64,000 bases of DNA from Candidatus Gracilibacteria bacterium (GCA_010119145.1 JAACSU010000008.1:124001-188000); one strand, 5' to 3'. Shown: positions 22,710-34,802, numbered from the stretch's first letter. Notes: generated by a model not told the origin, from the sequence alone. Numbers and translations: made by a program.

Positions 22710-23390
22710 TTAGAGAGTATTTTTTAATATTTTGATTTCATTTCTAATATTTTTTATAATACTCTGAAAATAAAATTGCATTTCTTCTTGATGTAAGAAC
22801 GATTTTTTTGAAAAAGATTTTATCTTATTATTTTCATTTTGGATTTTTATCAGTGAAGATACAAGAGTGATATCCGAATTAGTGAGATCATTTTTGTTGA
22901 CTAAAGGTGCAGACAGTTTTTCTATCATTGAATCGAGAATTTTAGCTATTCTATTAGCTACTAAAGAATATTTTTTTTGTTTTTGAGTAACGATAATTTG
23001 TTGTTCAATTTGTTCCTGTTCAATATATCATTTCAAGCGGGTATTCAGGACTCTAATATCGGAAACAATGGTATTCATTATTTTATTCGATTCTTCTTCA
23101 CTATATTCTCAGTTTTTTATTTCATAGAGTTGAGAAATCATTAAAAATAGTTTTTCATTAGCTCGTATCATAACTTCACTTTCTTGTGTTTGTACTTGGT
23201 TATAGAGCTTGTTTATGTTTGTTTTGTACTTCGATACATAACTTTGGAGTAATTGAGCTTCGGAATGAGTGCTTGAAGAAATTGTAAACTGATTATTTTC
23301 TTTTTTGCTTATTTCTGCAGCATTTAAACTATCTGAACTTGCTCATGTTAAAAATACAGTTAGTATAATGATAAGAGATACTTGCTTCAT
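22710..23390 (-). CDS. Secreted helical protein, 226 aa
   Basis: Unrecognised. A signal peptide is likely: MKQVSLIIILTVFLTGASS, with a possible cleavage after ...SLNA-AEIS. The rest is hydrophilic and strongly helical: LYNQVQTQESEVMIRANEKL, IEQEQIEQQIIVTQKQKKYS, and so on, probably a coiled-coil periplasmic protein. No Cys follows the signal, so it is not obviously a lipoprotein. It is the only minus-strand gene in this plus-strand region. Function unknown. Confidence 0.72.
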
Positions 23391-23474
23391 GTTTTTTAGC
23401 GTGAGTTAATTGATTGTATTATATTGCAGTGAGCAAATTAAGCAATCAGATTTATTAATAATTATCATTTTGAA

Positions 23475-26102
23475 ATGTTCATAGTACTTGATTTAGAAAC
23501 AACTGGTTTATTGGCAAAAGAAGATGAAATTATAGAGATTGCTTGTGTGAAGATTGATAGAAAAACATTTTTAGAAGTTGACAGATTTTCGAGTTTTGTG
23601 AAGTCTAAAAAAGAAATTCCTGAGTTCATCTCACAAATAACAAATATCTTTAGTGAAGATATTAGTAATGCTCCGGAATTTAAAGATATTATTGATGATG
23701 TTCAAAACTTTATTGAATGATATCCAATTATTGGTCATAATATTCAATTTGATATTTGATTTTTAGAAAGCCATTGAGTGAATGTTTCTAAAAATCCCAG
23801 CATTGATACATTTTTTTTGGCAAATTTTTTATGTTCTGATGAAAAATCACTAAATTTATGATATTTGTGTGAAGTTTTATGAATCGAACTTCAAAATGCT
23901 CACAGAGCATTGGATGATACACTCGCAACAGCTGAACTTTTTCGTAAATTAATAGCTAAGTTACAATCAAGTTCGTATGAGTATTGAGAATATCTTTATT
24001 ATTTTTTGGACCAATGTGGAGAATCAGGAATAAAAATATTAAAAGATCTTTATTTGCAAAAGCCGGAATTCGTATTGAGTTCTGAAGAATTTGTGGAAAA
24101 ATATATTAAAGATTTATCAAATAATATACACGACATTCAAGACATTTCTATGTCTAAAGTAAATGAAAACTTATCTGATTTTCTTGAGAAAATACCTAAT
24201 TTTGAGCTCAGAGACTCACAAAAGTCTATGCTCGACACAGTGGACAAAACTCTTAGTAATGGGAAGAAATCTCTTATAGAGGCTCCAACGGGAATTTGAA
24301 AGACTTTTGCATACTTACTCCCGGCTCTTCAGTATTCTCTTAATTTTTGAGAACAAGTTCACGTATCTACAAGCACAAAAGCACTTCAAGATCAGATTTT
24401 TTATAAAGATTTAGCCTTTCTTAAAACACACTTTCCTCATGAATTTTCATATACAAAACTGAAATGAAAACGAAATTATTTATGAGTAAGTTCTCTTCTA
24501 GAGTTTATAGATCAACAATGAATTTTATCGAGTTCACATTGCTCGTTTTTACTCAAAATTGTATTATGGAGTATAAAAAGTGAATTTGGAGAACTGGATG
24601 AACTTGATTTTTACTGAGAAGAGTTTAGTCATATATCAGAAATTCATGCTTGAAATGGATTTATTTTAAGTGATTCTAACCCTTTTAAACTTCAGGAATT
24701 TGCTCACAGAGCGCGTTTGAGAGCTAAGTCAGCCAATATAATCATTACAAATAATCATATTTTATTTCAAGATATAGCTTCTGAGTGATCGCTTCTTGGA
24801 TGAGTTCAAAATCTTATTATCGATGAAGCACATGTTCTGGAGGATGTTGTTACTAGTTCGCTTAAGAAAACTGTCAATTTTCAACTGATTCAGAAATCAT
24901 TTCAAAAAATTGAGAAAAAAATACAGAAGTATAAGATTTCTGATTTAGAAATAGATGAAGTAAAGCAAAAAATCCTGTATGAGAGCGCTGAATTGTTTTC
25001 TTTTTTTGAATGAGAAATATTTTCAAAATTTAGTTCAGGAGCCCAGTACAAAATGTTGTTATTGAAACAAGATTTTTTTGATGCCCATAAGGATCTATCA
25101 GAACTTGCAAAAAAAATAATTTATTCTATTCAATGACTCATAAAAGAAATAAAAAGCTTAGATGAATCTATTTCTCAAAAATTATCTCAAGAGATGCAAG
25201 AGCTTCTTAATATCAAGGATATTTTTCAAACATTTTTTGAAAATAGAGATATGTCAGAATTTATATATTATATGAGTTATGATGACACTAGAGGCCTACA
25301 ACTCCATACTACTGTATTGAAACCTGGAAATTTTTTAGAAGAGAAACTCTGGTCATCACTCAAAAGTGTTATTCTCACAAGTGCAACCTTGCAGTTGAGT
25401 GAAGATTTTTCATATATTCAATGAGTGTTATCGCTTGATGATTTTGATACATTTGTACTTCCCTCAGATTTTGATTATCATAAACAAGCCCTTGTTTATA
25501 TACCTCAAGATTTAGGCAGTATTAAAAATAATTTACCTGAAATTATAGATTTTCTTGCTGATTTCTTTAGAGTTGTAAAAGGAAGAACCCTTATGTTGTG
25601 TACAGCTTTTTTTGTTATCAGAGAGATTTATACGAAGTATAAGATTATACTTGAACGTGAAAATATAAATTTATTAGCTCAATCTATCAGTGGTAGTAAG
25701 TATAAGCAAATAGACTTTTTTAAAAAGAATCCAGAAAACTCAATTCTTTTGGGAACAGATACCTTTTGGGAGTGAATCGATATTCCATGAGATGATTTAA
25801 AATATCTCCTCATTCATAAAATCCCCTTTAGTGTTCCAAGTGACCCTATTTTTCAAGCGAGAAGCCAATTATACAAGGATAGTTTCAGTGAATATGCTAT
25901 TCCTAAGTCTATTTTGAAGTTGAAGCAGTGATTTTGAAGGCTGATTCGAACAAAAAGTGATACTTGAATTATAGTTTTTTTAGATGATAGAATTTATTCA
26001 ACCAAGTGGTGAGAAAAATACTATCAAGCCTTCCCTAAGGATATCAAAATTCGATACTGATCCAGTCAAAAACTTATAGATTTATTAGATAAAAGTAAGT
26101 AA
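23475..26102 (+). CDS. dinG: DnaQ-type exonuclease fused to DinG helicase
   Basis: An 875-aa fusion. Residues 1-170 are a DEDD 3'-5' exonuclease (LDLETTG at 5-11, GHNIQFDIGFL, NAHRALDDTLATAELF). From about 240 on, an XPD/DinG superfamily-2 helicase follows, with Walker A APTGIGKTFAYL (about 270), DEAH box IIDEAHVLED (about 448) and motif VI-like KQGFGRLIRTKSD. This is the architecture of Bacillus-type DinG, in which the helicase part can lack the Fe-S cluster; I see no four-cysteine set between motifs. The role is probably processing of DNA or RNA-DNA structures during repair. The next gene starts 91 bases downstream after an AT-rich spacer. Confidence 0.93.
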
Positions 26103-26192
26103 TAACATTTTTTAAATAATGTAAAGAACTAAATTTTGTATCTTTAGGTAATTATATGCTAATATAGTGTATATTACTTCTTAGTTATACAA

Positions 26193-27041
26193 ATGAGCCA
26201 AGAAAAACAAAATCAAATAGAATCTGAAAATATATTCGATGAATTTTCACAATCTGAAAATCTTATTGAAGAAGTGAAACATACAGACGAAAGTTTTAAA
26301 AAGGACAGTTTCTATTATCTTTCTATTATTACTAAGTCACTTATATTACTAAATATATTTGTCTTTTTTATGTTTGTATTGTGATTTTCTTATATATTTG
26401 TTCAAGAAAATACCTCAAATAAAGAGTATTCATATTTAAACCAAGTTTGCTGATTAATTGTATGAGAGGTACATAAAGATATTAATAGCTGCCGCAGTGT
26501 GAGTTCACTATTAATATCATATAAAAATGATGTAGAGACCTTAAAAATTGACCAATCAAAAACAATATTACCCCTTTTATGAGATGCATATGCCATTGAG
26601 AATTTCAATTTTTCAAAAAAAGTTCTCTTTTTGCTAGAGAAAACAGAAAAACGAACTCAGCCATTGGATATCTTAGCTGCATTTGATGCAATCAAACTTC
26701 AGTATGAACCAACTGATAAAGCTGAAATTAGCTGTACAAACATCCAAATATCAGCAGGTGATATAATGAGTCTGAGTTGTGAAGCTTATTCATCAGATTG
26801 GGATACAAAAATAGTAAGTTTAAATTCTGGAAATATTAGTCAATCAAAACGTTGATGAACTTCCATTTCTAGAGCTGCAAGTTTTATGAATTATATTGAA
26901 AATGCCAGTGATTCGCCATTTAGTATTATTGAAAAAACTGAGATATTAAATTCTCAAGAAGTAAATGAGCCACCTTATACACAGAAAACAAGTTTTCAGA
27001 TACAATTACAATACAATAAAAAAGAATCAGTATTATTTTAA
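26193..27041 (+). CDS. Membrane-anchored protein of the pilus locus, 282 aa
   Basis: Not recognised with certainty. Residues 1-45 are acidic and hydrophilic, a single membrane segment follows (about 46-70, SLILLNIFVFFMFVLGFSY) and the remaining 210 residues are extracytoplasmic with paired cysteines (for instance VCGLIV, INSCRS, EISCTN, LSCEAYS) that may form disulfides. It precedes a second single-pass protein, PilB and PilC within one operon. By position it may be a PilN/PilO-type alignment protein or a minor pilus component. That assignment rests mostly on context. Confidence 0.65.
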
Positions 27042-27049
27042 AAGAAATT

Positions 27050-28321
27050 ATGAAACAAACACAAAGAATGCGAAACGCAGTCATACAGTGACTGATACTC
27101 AACAGTGTCATACTTATTATCTTTCTATGAGTGGGGGGCTTTATCCTTCTTCCTAGATTCATTGCAGTAGAATGAATGAAAAAAGATTTAAATATTACGG
27201 CTACCACGTATAAAAATTTTCAAAAAAAAGGTATATCTTTTACGGATTTGAAACAATCACTGCAAAGTGAGTCTCTGAAAAATGATTCTTTCTCTAAAAA
27301 TTTAGTGAAAAATATTGATGAGAGCTTTTATAATAATGTATTTTCCAATACCTGATCTAGTGATTTTATATCATACCTTTGAGAGCTTAAAATAAAGCTC
27401 AATGACAAAAAAAATTCAAGTGATTATATTACCAAGGACAAACTCATTTCACAACTTATTCCAGTATATGCTAAGAATAAATCACAAGATGTTACCGAAG
27501 TCAATGATTTTGATTTTATTAACCATGTTGAAAATCTCATTTATAGCTTTAATATCGACTCACAATGAGAAATTTGAGTTTGAGAAATCCAACAATTAGA
27601 AACAAAAACGAGCAATACGAAGGAAAAAGAAAAAAATAATCTTGATGAAAATATTTATAAAATACCGCTTTCTTTAGATGTAACATGAAAAAAATCTGAC
27701 GTTGCTAACTTTATCCATTATTTTGAAAAAGTTGCAGCAATTGAAATTAATGATGATTCCTTCAAAGTATATGATGATAATTTCATACAATCTTCTGTTT
27801 CTAGTAGTAATGGAGTAACAAAAAATAATATATATGAAAATCAAGTAGCTGATATATCTCTCATAGAATTTCCTGAATATCCAGATTCTTCAAATATTAA
27901 AAGCAATAATGACCTTATAACTCTCATGAAGACCTCACAATGAGAGCAGAGATACTCGGCACGAATCAATATAAATTTCTATGTTGCAGGTATCCCAAGT
28001 TATATTATGCAATCTAGCATAGTTTCACTAGGGGAGTCTTATAGTTCTCTTTCAAAAGATATTCTTCAAGCAAGTAAAAAATATTCTCTCCAGTCATCAA
28101 AATTTACTACCTGAGATAAAATCCAAGCCCTCAGTACTCTTAATTCTTTAAATCAACTTACAGAAGAGCTGAAAGACGAAGTTCAAGTACTTCAAAAGTC
28201 ATTAAGTACCACAACAGATATGTATAAGGTATATGAAGAAGCTATAAATCTACAAACTAAGATTGATAAAATTAAAGCGAGTTACGAATCTACTATAGCA
28301 ATACTTTCACTCAATAATTAA
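27050..28321 (+). CDS. Single-pass membrane protein of the pilus locus, 423 aa
   Basis: The N-terminus MKQTQRMRNAVIQGLILN leads into a membrane segment (about residues 15-35, VILIIFLGVGGFILLPRF). A long extracytoplasmic region follows, rich in Asn, Ser and Lys and helical at the end (about 350-420, repeated Leu/Lys/Ser heptads). There are no cysteines of note. Lying directly before PilB and PilC and after a similar single-pass protein, it probably plays the PilO-like role of an inner-membrane alignment subunit. Sequence similarity to that family is not obvious by eye. It starts 9 bases after the previous stop. Confidence 0.65.
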
Positions 28322-28323
28322 TT

Positions 28324-29595
28324 ATGAACTATTTAGAATCACTTGAAGAATTAAAAAACTTAGTGTACAAATGAGATAACGTCCAGAAAATTTGTGATCT
28401 CATTATTGCTACTTGAGTTTTATGAAATGCTTCTGATATACATGTTGAGCCATTAAGTTCTTATGTTCGGCTGAGGTACAGAATTGACTGAGAATTACGA
28501 GAGATTCTAGAATATCAGTCGTTTCTTCATACCTGAATCATTGCGAGATTCAAAATACTCTCAGAACTCAAAATTGATGAATCTCGTGTTCCTCAGGATG
28601 GGAGAATTAGTAAAACTATTGATAGTAAGCCACTTGACCTCAGAGTATCAACTCTTCCAACGGTCCATTGAGAAAAGATAGTAATGAGAATTGTTGACAA
28701 GTCTAAAAAGATTCCTGAACTTGGTCAATTATGAATTGAATGAAAGAACCTGAAACTCCTTATAAAGGCAATAGATCTTCCAAACTGAGTTATACTGACG
28801 AGTTGACCAACAGGTTCAGGTAAGTCCACAACGCTGTATTCAATTCTTACTATCTTAAACAAACCAGATATAAATATTATGACACTTGAGGATCCTGTAG
28901 AAAATCAAGTTGATGGTATCAGTCAAAGTCAGGTGAAACCTCAAATCGGGTATACCTTCGCAAATGGTCTGAGAACAGCCTTAAGACAAGACCCAGATAT
29001 TATCATGGTATGAGAGATGCGAGACAAAGAAACCGTTGATATTGCCATTGAAGCTTCATTGACATGACATCTTGTATTGTCCACTATCCATACAAATAAT
29101 GCTTCTGAGACTATTACACGTATACTCAATATGGGGGTACAGCCATTTCTTATACCAGCATCACTCAATATTGTTATTGCTCAAAGACTTATCAAAAAAT
29201 TGTGTCCAGAATGTAAGCAGGAAATGAGTATTTCAGAAATAGACAAAATTACGCTGAAAAATATAAAAAATTCACTTTCTATTACTCCTAAAGATGAGTT
29301 ACAGGCCAGAGTATCTGAAGAAACGCTCAAATCACCAAAATTCTTTAAAGCAGTTGGTTGTCCGGCTTGTGAAAATAATTGATATAAATGAAGAGTCTGA
29401 ATCTATGAAATGCTTGAAATTACTCCATGAGTGAAGGATATGATTCTTAAATGAGAATCAGCATTTAATATAAATAGACAAGCTGTACTAGATGGGATGA
29501 TTTCATTGGAACAAGATGGTATAATAAAAGCTCTGCAATGAGAAACTACTCTTGAAGAAGTCTATAAAGCATCTAAAACACAAAACGAAATTTAA
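28324..29595 (+). CDS. pilB: Type IV pilus assembly ATPase, PilB/GspE-like, short form
   Basis: A secretion ATPase that powers pilus extension. The 423-aa product has the family core: ASDIHVEP (about 39), RYRIDGEL, VPQDGRI, Walker [16 protein letters not shown] (about 158-172), the Asp box MTLEDPVEN, Walker [14 protein letters not shown] and the His box [12 protein letters not shown] tetracysteine zinc site is made of CPEC (about 294) and CPAC (about 346). It lacks most of the N-terminal domain of the usual 560-aa PilB, so it resembles short GspE or PilT/PilB intermediates. The neighbouring PilC and the zinc site favour an assembly ATPase over the retraction ATPase PilT. Confidence 0.9.
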
Positions 29596-29610
29596 ATATA
29601 AAACACGAAC

Positions 29611-30783
29611 ATGGAAGATATTATCATTTTATGAGAAGAGGAAAATAAGGAATTTAATATAGATTCTCTTTCTTCACACAACAAAAAATCAAAAGATTCT
29701 ATGACTTTCATGGATAATTTAAATGCGTTTGTTTCATCTTTCCAGAAAATTCATACAAAAGATAAAATTATCTTCTATCGACTTATGTCGACTATGTTGA
29801 ATGCTGGTATGACGCTTATAAAGTGAATCTCAGTGCTCGAGAAACAAGAGAAAAATCCACTTTTTAAAAAGATGCTCTGAGAAATGATAATATGACTTCA
29901 GGAGTGAAAAAATCTTTCCGATTGTTTAGATGTATACCCATCTTCCTTTAGTGAAGCTGAAATCTGAGTTATTCGTTCAGGAGAAAAAACCTGAAAATTG
30001 AATGAGGTTATGACTTCGTTGGCTGATCAAGTAGAAAAAGTAGCTTCTATAACATGAAAATTAAAGGGAGCACTTATATATCCTGCAATGATTATGTTAG
30101 TAGTACTTTGAGTTATTGCTGTTATGATGATTGTGGTAGTTCCTAAGCTTCTTGAAATTTTTGAGGATAAATCAGCTCTTCCTCCATCAACACAATTATT
30201 AGTATTTCTTTCGGATTTCTTTGTATGATATTGGTATTTGTTGATACTTTTTTGTATTATTGTTTATTTCAGTATTACATTTTATAAAAAAAGCCCAAGT
30301 TGAAAATATAATTGGGATTCTTTTGTTCTACATGTACCTATTTTTTGAAGTATAGTAAAAAAAGTAACCCTTTCTAAGTTTTCCAGAGTATTTTCAGGTC
30401 TGATGTCATCTGGAGTTTCTGTCGTTGAGTCACTTAAAATAGTATCGGAAGCTGTATGAAATGAAGTTTATAGACAAAGAATATTACTACTTTTAGAAGA
30501 TGTTCGTAAGGGGATGAAGATGTGGGAATCACTTGAATGAGACAAACTATTTCCTGATATAATGGTGCAAATGATTCAAGTAGGGGAACAATCAGCCAAA
30601 TTAGATGTCACGATTATTAAGGTTGCTGACTTCTATGATGAACAGGTCGACACCATGGCAGCGACTCTTAATAAATTGCTGGAACCGTTCATTATAGTAT
30701 TCCTCGCAGTAGTAGTTTGATTTATTGCAATCGCTATCATGCAGCCTATTATGAACCTCGCAGATACTGTTTCTCAAAGTTAA
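29611..30783 (+). CDS. pilC: Type IV pilus inner-membrane platform protein PilC
   Basis: PilC/GspF forms the cytoplasmic-membrane platform on which the pilus is built. The 390-aa product has two T2SSF domains. The first starts around residue 50 (IIFYRLMSTMLNAGMTLIKG, ...GLQEGKNLSDCL, then VIRSGEKTGKL); the second starts around 255 (VTLSKFSRVFSGLMSSGVSVVESL...MIQVGEQSAKL). Membrane segments lie at about 160-185, 215-235 and 365-385. The N-terminal 45 residues differ from typical PilC. It is the last gene of the pilus operon and is followed by a terminator. No major pilin gene is in the block. Confidence 0.92.
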
Positions 30784-30804
30784 AACAGTGTTAAAATGCT
30801 TGCT

Positions 30805-30834
30805 AAAAAAATTCCTATAGTTCGGAATTTTTTT
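30805..30834 (+). terminator. Intrinsic terminator after pilC
   Basis: An 11-bp stem (30805-30815 with 30824-30834, sequence AAAAAAATTCC / GGAATTTTTTT) with an 8-base loop, ending in a run of seven T. It lies 22 bases after the pilC stop and closes the pilus operon. Confidence 0.85.
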
Positions 30835-30872
30835 GTGTGAAGAATAAGTGAAATGCTGGTGTAATAGTTGCA

Positions 30873-30955
30873 TTGACTCAAAAATAGATTACTATATATC
30901 TCGTTAAATATTGGTCCTTAACATGACTTGAAATTTCAAAAACTTTACATAAATA
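30873..30955 (+). promoter_or_regulatory. Candidate promoters for the surface protein gene
   Basis: Two sigma-70-like candidates lie in the 340-base gap 30784-31123: TTGACT (30873-30878), 16 bases, TATATC (30895-30900); and TTGAAA (30928-30933), 16 bases, TAAATA (30950-30955). Either would start an untranslated leader of about 160-215 bases. Both are inferences from consensus only. The AT-rich composition makes chance matches likely. Confidence 0.4.
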
Positions 30956-30997
30956 GTAGAGCGAGACTTTAGTTGTATTGAAAAACCGTAGAACAGG

Positions 30998-31092
30998 GGG
31001 GAGAGAGTATTTTATAGATATAGAATATTTTCTCCCCTTAGTTGTGCGCAAATCGACTATGGGTTAAGGCTTTAACCGTTCATTGTGAGAAC
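30998..31092 (+). promoter_or_regulatory. Structured leader of the surface protein mRNA
   Basis: Three hairpins stand in line before the surface-protein start. The first is a 17-bp stem 30998-31014 / 31021-31037 (three G-U pairs, 6-base loop, GGGG/CCCC base). The second is GGTTAA 31062-31067 / TTAACC 31072-31077. The third is GTTC 31078-31081 / GAAC 31089-31092. No T-run follows the first, so it is not a normal terminator. Long stable leaders are known to protect mRNAs of abundant S-layer proteins; that role here is my inference. Confidence 0.6.
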
Positions 31093-31123
31093 ATTGTTTT
31101 TATTTTGTAACTCGTATACATTT

Positions 31124-34100
31124 ATGAGTACTTTTGCTAAAAAAGTTACTTCAGCTGTTGCTGGTCTTGCTATAGTTTTTTCTATAGTTTCACCTCTTGC
31201 TGGAGTTTCTGCTGCTTACACTTCTGTTGAAGCAGCAAATAAGCTTTCAACTCTCGGTGTGATTGTTGACCAATCTGCTAATCCTACGGAATACAGACTT
31301 GGTGATAATCTCCTAAGAAGAGAAGGTGTTAAGGTGATGATGAATATTTCATCTATCGCTGTTGTTGATAATTGTGAAGGTAAGTTCAACGACCTATCTG
31401 CTACTGACTGGGCATGTAAATATGCTGAAACAGCTCTAGCTAATGGTTTAGTTGCTGCTAACCCTTCTTTCTCTCCAGATAGACTTCTTTCTAAGATTGA
31501 AGCTCTTAAAATGGTATTTCAAGGAAGAGACCTTGAAAGAGAAGAAAACGCTGACTTTAGAGTTGGTTATGTAAATTCTGCTGTTAATATGGGTATTGCT
31601 ACTGAAGCATTTACTGATTATGATACTGCAGTAACTAGAGGACAACTATTCGTATGGGCTGCTAACGCAATCGATGCTGATGAAGAAGTTGTTGTAGAAG
31701 ATGATCTTCTTTGTGCTATTCTTGGTACATGTGAAGATGACACTACTGTAGATCCAGTTGATCCAACTGAACCTACTACTCCAACTACTCCTACTGTTAA
31801 CGGTGAATTAGAGATTACTCTTTCTCCTATGACTCCTGCTGCTGCTACTATTCCTGGTGGAGTTGCTGGTCTTAGAGTTGTTGCATATGATGTAACTGCT
31901 GGAGCTGATGATGTAACTATCAATCAAGTATCTATTAGAAGATCAGGACTTTCTGATCAAGATACTATTGAACAAATTGCTATCTTTACAGATGCTGGAA
32001 GAGTTTCAAACGCTCGATCAGATAATCAAGATAACGACACTACTGCTCAAATCAACCTTTCAAACGGTGGACTTGTAGTTATGGCTGGTGAAACAGTTAC
32101 TATGTACGCTGTTGTTGATGTTGCATCTGTAGTTCGTGCAGCTAATGACCAATTCTTTCTTACTTTAGTAGATGTTAAGTCTAACTCTACTGATTTAGAA
32201 CTTACTGGTAACCTTACAAGTAATAAATTTACTGTAGGTTCAATCGATGCTCCTTTAATTACTATTAAAAATGGAGGTTCAGTTTCTAATCCTAACTTAG
32301 GAGAAGATAACGCTGATATCTTTGAATTTGAAATCGAAGGTGCTTCTGATGAAGATATTATTCTACAATCTATCACTTTTGAAGCTGATGGAGACGCAGA
32401 AGATGATCTTATGAATTTTGAACTTCTTATGGGTGGTAAAGTTATAGCTACTCAAGAAATGATGAGTGGTGATTACCTTACATTCAATATCGACGGTGGA
32501 CTTAGAATCCAAGAAGATAAAAATGAAGATTTCATTGTTCGAGCTGACGTTGTAGACGGAGCTGCTGATGTTATTAGATTTAGAATAGATGAAAGACTTG
32601 ACGTACGAGCTGATTCTACTAAATTTGGTTTCGGTGCTACTTCTAATATAACTGCAGTTGATACTTTTGGTGAACTTAATGAAATCACTATTCAAGCTGG
32701 TGAACTTACTTTTGTTGAAATCGACGCTGATTTTGATGAAGTGAGAGAAGATAAAGATAACGTAGTTCTTGGTTCAATCCGAGTTACTAACCTATCTAGT
32801 CAAGCTCTTGAATTAGCTGATTTTGGTGTTGATATTTCACTTGATAATGGTGGTTTATCTGCTCTAGGTGCTACGGCAACTGGTTCTCTTACTGGTACTC
32901 TTACTGTTACTGAACTTCTTACTGATGTTGAACTATTTAATGAAGAAACAGGTTCTTCTTATACATTAGATGCTAATCCTACTAAAGCTGTTCTTTCAGG
33001 TAATGATTCTACTGCTCTCTACTCTGATAACAATATCGATGCTGTAATTCCTGCTGGAGTTTCAACTTGGTCTATTAGAGCTGATACTGCAAAAGATATT
33101 AGAAACTTTGATGCTTCTTCTATTGATATGTCAGTAGACGTTGTTGCTAATGTTAGAGTTAATGAAACTGCTGACGATGAAAGAGTAACTGATATTACTC
33201 CTTCTACTCTATCTTTCAATTCTATTGATGGATCTGAATCAGGTGCTAAAATTTCAGCTATTCCTCTTTCTGACACTACTGTTGTTCGAGGTGCTACTGA
33301 TGTTAGAGTACTTGAATTTGAACTAGAAGCTGAAGAAGTTTCTGCTATTACAGTTGATCAATTAACTGTTCAAGTAACTGGTACTGGTACTAGTGCTGTT
33401 TCTAGACAAGAAGTTTCTAATGTTAAATTATATAAAGGTTCAGAAGCTACTGGTAACCTACTAGATAGCGAATCTCAAATTGGTACGAACGGTGCTGTAA
33501 CATTTAGATCATTTACTGGTTGAGATGTTATGATTGCTGCTAACGCTACTCAAAAATTTGTAGTAACTGTTTCATTTGTTGATTCAGTTGACGCTGTAAA
33601 TAAAAGTAACTATCTTACTTCTCTTACTTCTATCTCTATAGAAGATGATGAAAATGATGATGTTATTGTTTCTAATCTTCCATTAAACTCTGGAAGAGAC
33701 GTTGCTGTTACTAATGCTGGAACTATTCAAACTCTTGCATTTGACCCAGCTAACGCTGATAACGAATTTGATAAATTAGCTCTTGCTGGAAACTCTAAAG
33801 TAATCGTTTCATACGATGTTAGAGCTGACAACGAAGCTGTTGAAGTTCAAGAAGTAACTTTTGATATTTCTAATGCTACTGCTGATTTAAATAAATCAGT
33901 TGTAAACGCTACACTTCTTCTTGATGGTGTTGCTATTGCTACTAACAGAAATTCTGAAATTACTCAAAACGAAATCAGATTTACTGATGTTGCTAACCTA
34001 GTTATTCCTAGAACAACTAGTGAACTTGCTCTACAATTAAACACTGCTACAATCGGTGAAGACTTTGTAGGGAAAGAACAAAACAATCTTACTGTTACTA

Positions 34101-34642
34101 GAGTAACTCTTGCTGACTTAGAAGGTCAACAATCAGGAAAAACTATTTCTGATGTTTCTTCTGCTGTTACTAACTCTAGACAACTTTCTATAGTTAGAGC
34201 TGTTGTTACTCCTGCTGTTGTTTCTACTTTCAGTACAAATGATCAAACTTCTGAACTACGACTTGTTGTAGAAGGTGGAATGAACACTTCTGATAATGGA
34301 AACGCTGTACAAGCTGAATTAACACAACTTAAGATAGAAGTATCTTCTGTTACAGGTACTGGTTGAGATCTTGTTGTATTTAATGGTAATGGTACTCAAG
34401 TTGGTACTGTTGCAATTGCTACTGCTTGAACTTATACTGTTGCTATAGATGATCCTAATGTATCAACTCCTAATGGTGATTCAATCGGTACTAACAATGA
34501 AGTTTACCGACTTGAAACTACTGTTAATGCTACATACAGACTTGCTAAAGATGGAGTAACTTACTCTGTTAATGGTAATGGATCTACTAGTACAAAACTT
34601 CAAACTACTCTTCTTCTTGGACAATACGTTAGAAATAACTAG
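31124..34642 (+). CDS. Surface-layer-type protein with SLH-like N-terminus, 1172 aa
   Basis: A large secreted protein, probably the main surface-layer or coat protein. It has a signal peptide (MSTFAKKVTSAVAGLAIV, cleavage near GVSA-AYT). An SLH-like region (about residues 32-195) carries repeated pairs such as LGVIVDQS...LLRREGVKVMM, NGLVAANPSFSPDRLLSKIE and MGIATEAFTDYDTAVTRGQ. A Pro/Thr linker lies around 205-225 (PVDPTEPTTPTTP), and about 950 residues of beta-rich Ala/Thr/Asp/Val sequence follow. I chose ATG 31124 over an upstream in-frame ATG at 31085 because it begins the signal peptide. Codon use is strongly biased (GCT, ACT, GAA), and only three glycines are TGA (33521, 34364, 34427), as expected for a very highly expressed gene. 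A strong terminator follows. Confidence 0.85.
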
Positions 34643-34680
34643 TATTATTCTTGATAAGATTACTTTAAAGTAATGTTTCA

Positions 34681-34712
34681 AAAAACCCTACTCGAAAGAG
34701 TAGGGTTTTTTT
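34681..34712 (+). terminator. Strong intrinsic terminator after the surface protein gene
   Basis: A 13-bp perfect stem (34681-34693 with 34698-34710) with a GAAA tetraloop, followed by T residues. It lies about 38 bases after the TAG stop. This is the most stable terminator in the window and fits the high expected transcription of the gene before it. Confidence 0.92.
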
Positions 34713-34771
34713 GTTGTCTTGATTCTAATTAATACCACCATATTTTATAGTAATTAAATTGAAACGTATAT

Positions 34772-34802
34772 AAAAGCCCTTCTCTATATGAGAAGGGCTT
34801 TT
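34772..34802 (-). terminator. Bidirectional terminator between convergent genes
   Basis: A 13-bp perfect stem (34772-34784 with 34790-34802, AAAAGCCCTTCTC / GAGAAGGGCTTTT) with a 5-base loop. It carries T-runs on either strand and lies 24 bases beyond the stop of the FKBP gene. It probably ends the minus-strand mfd-FKBP transcript and backs up the surface protein terminator. Confidence 0.85.

Noticed and set aside
31085-31123. Upstream start for the surface protein
   Set aside because: It would place a Phe/Cys-rich extension before a clear signal peptide and overlap the leader hairpin; ATG 31124 fits better.
31448-32695. Minus-strand ORFs within the surface protein gene
   Set aside because: Low-complexity Ser/Thr-rich shadows of a highly biased coding sequence.
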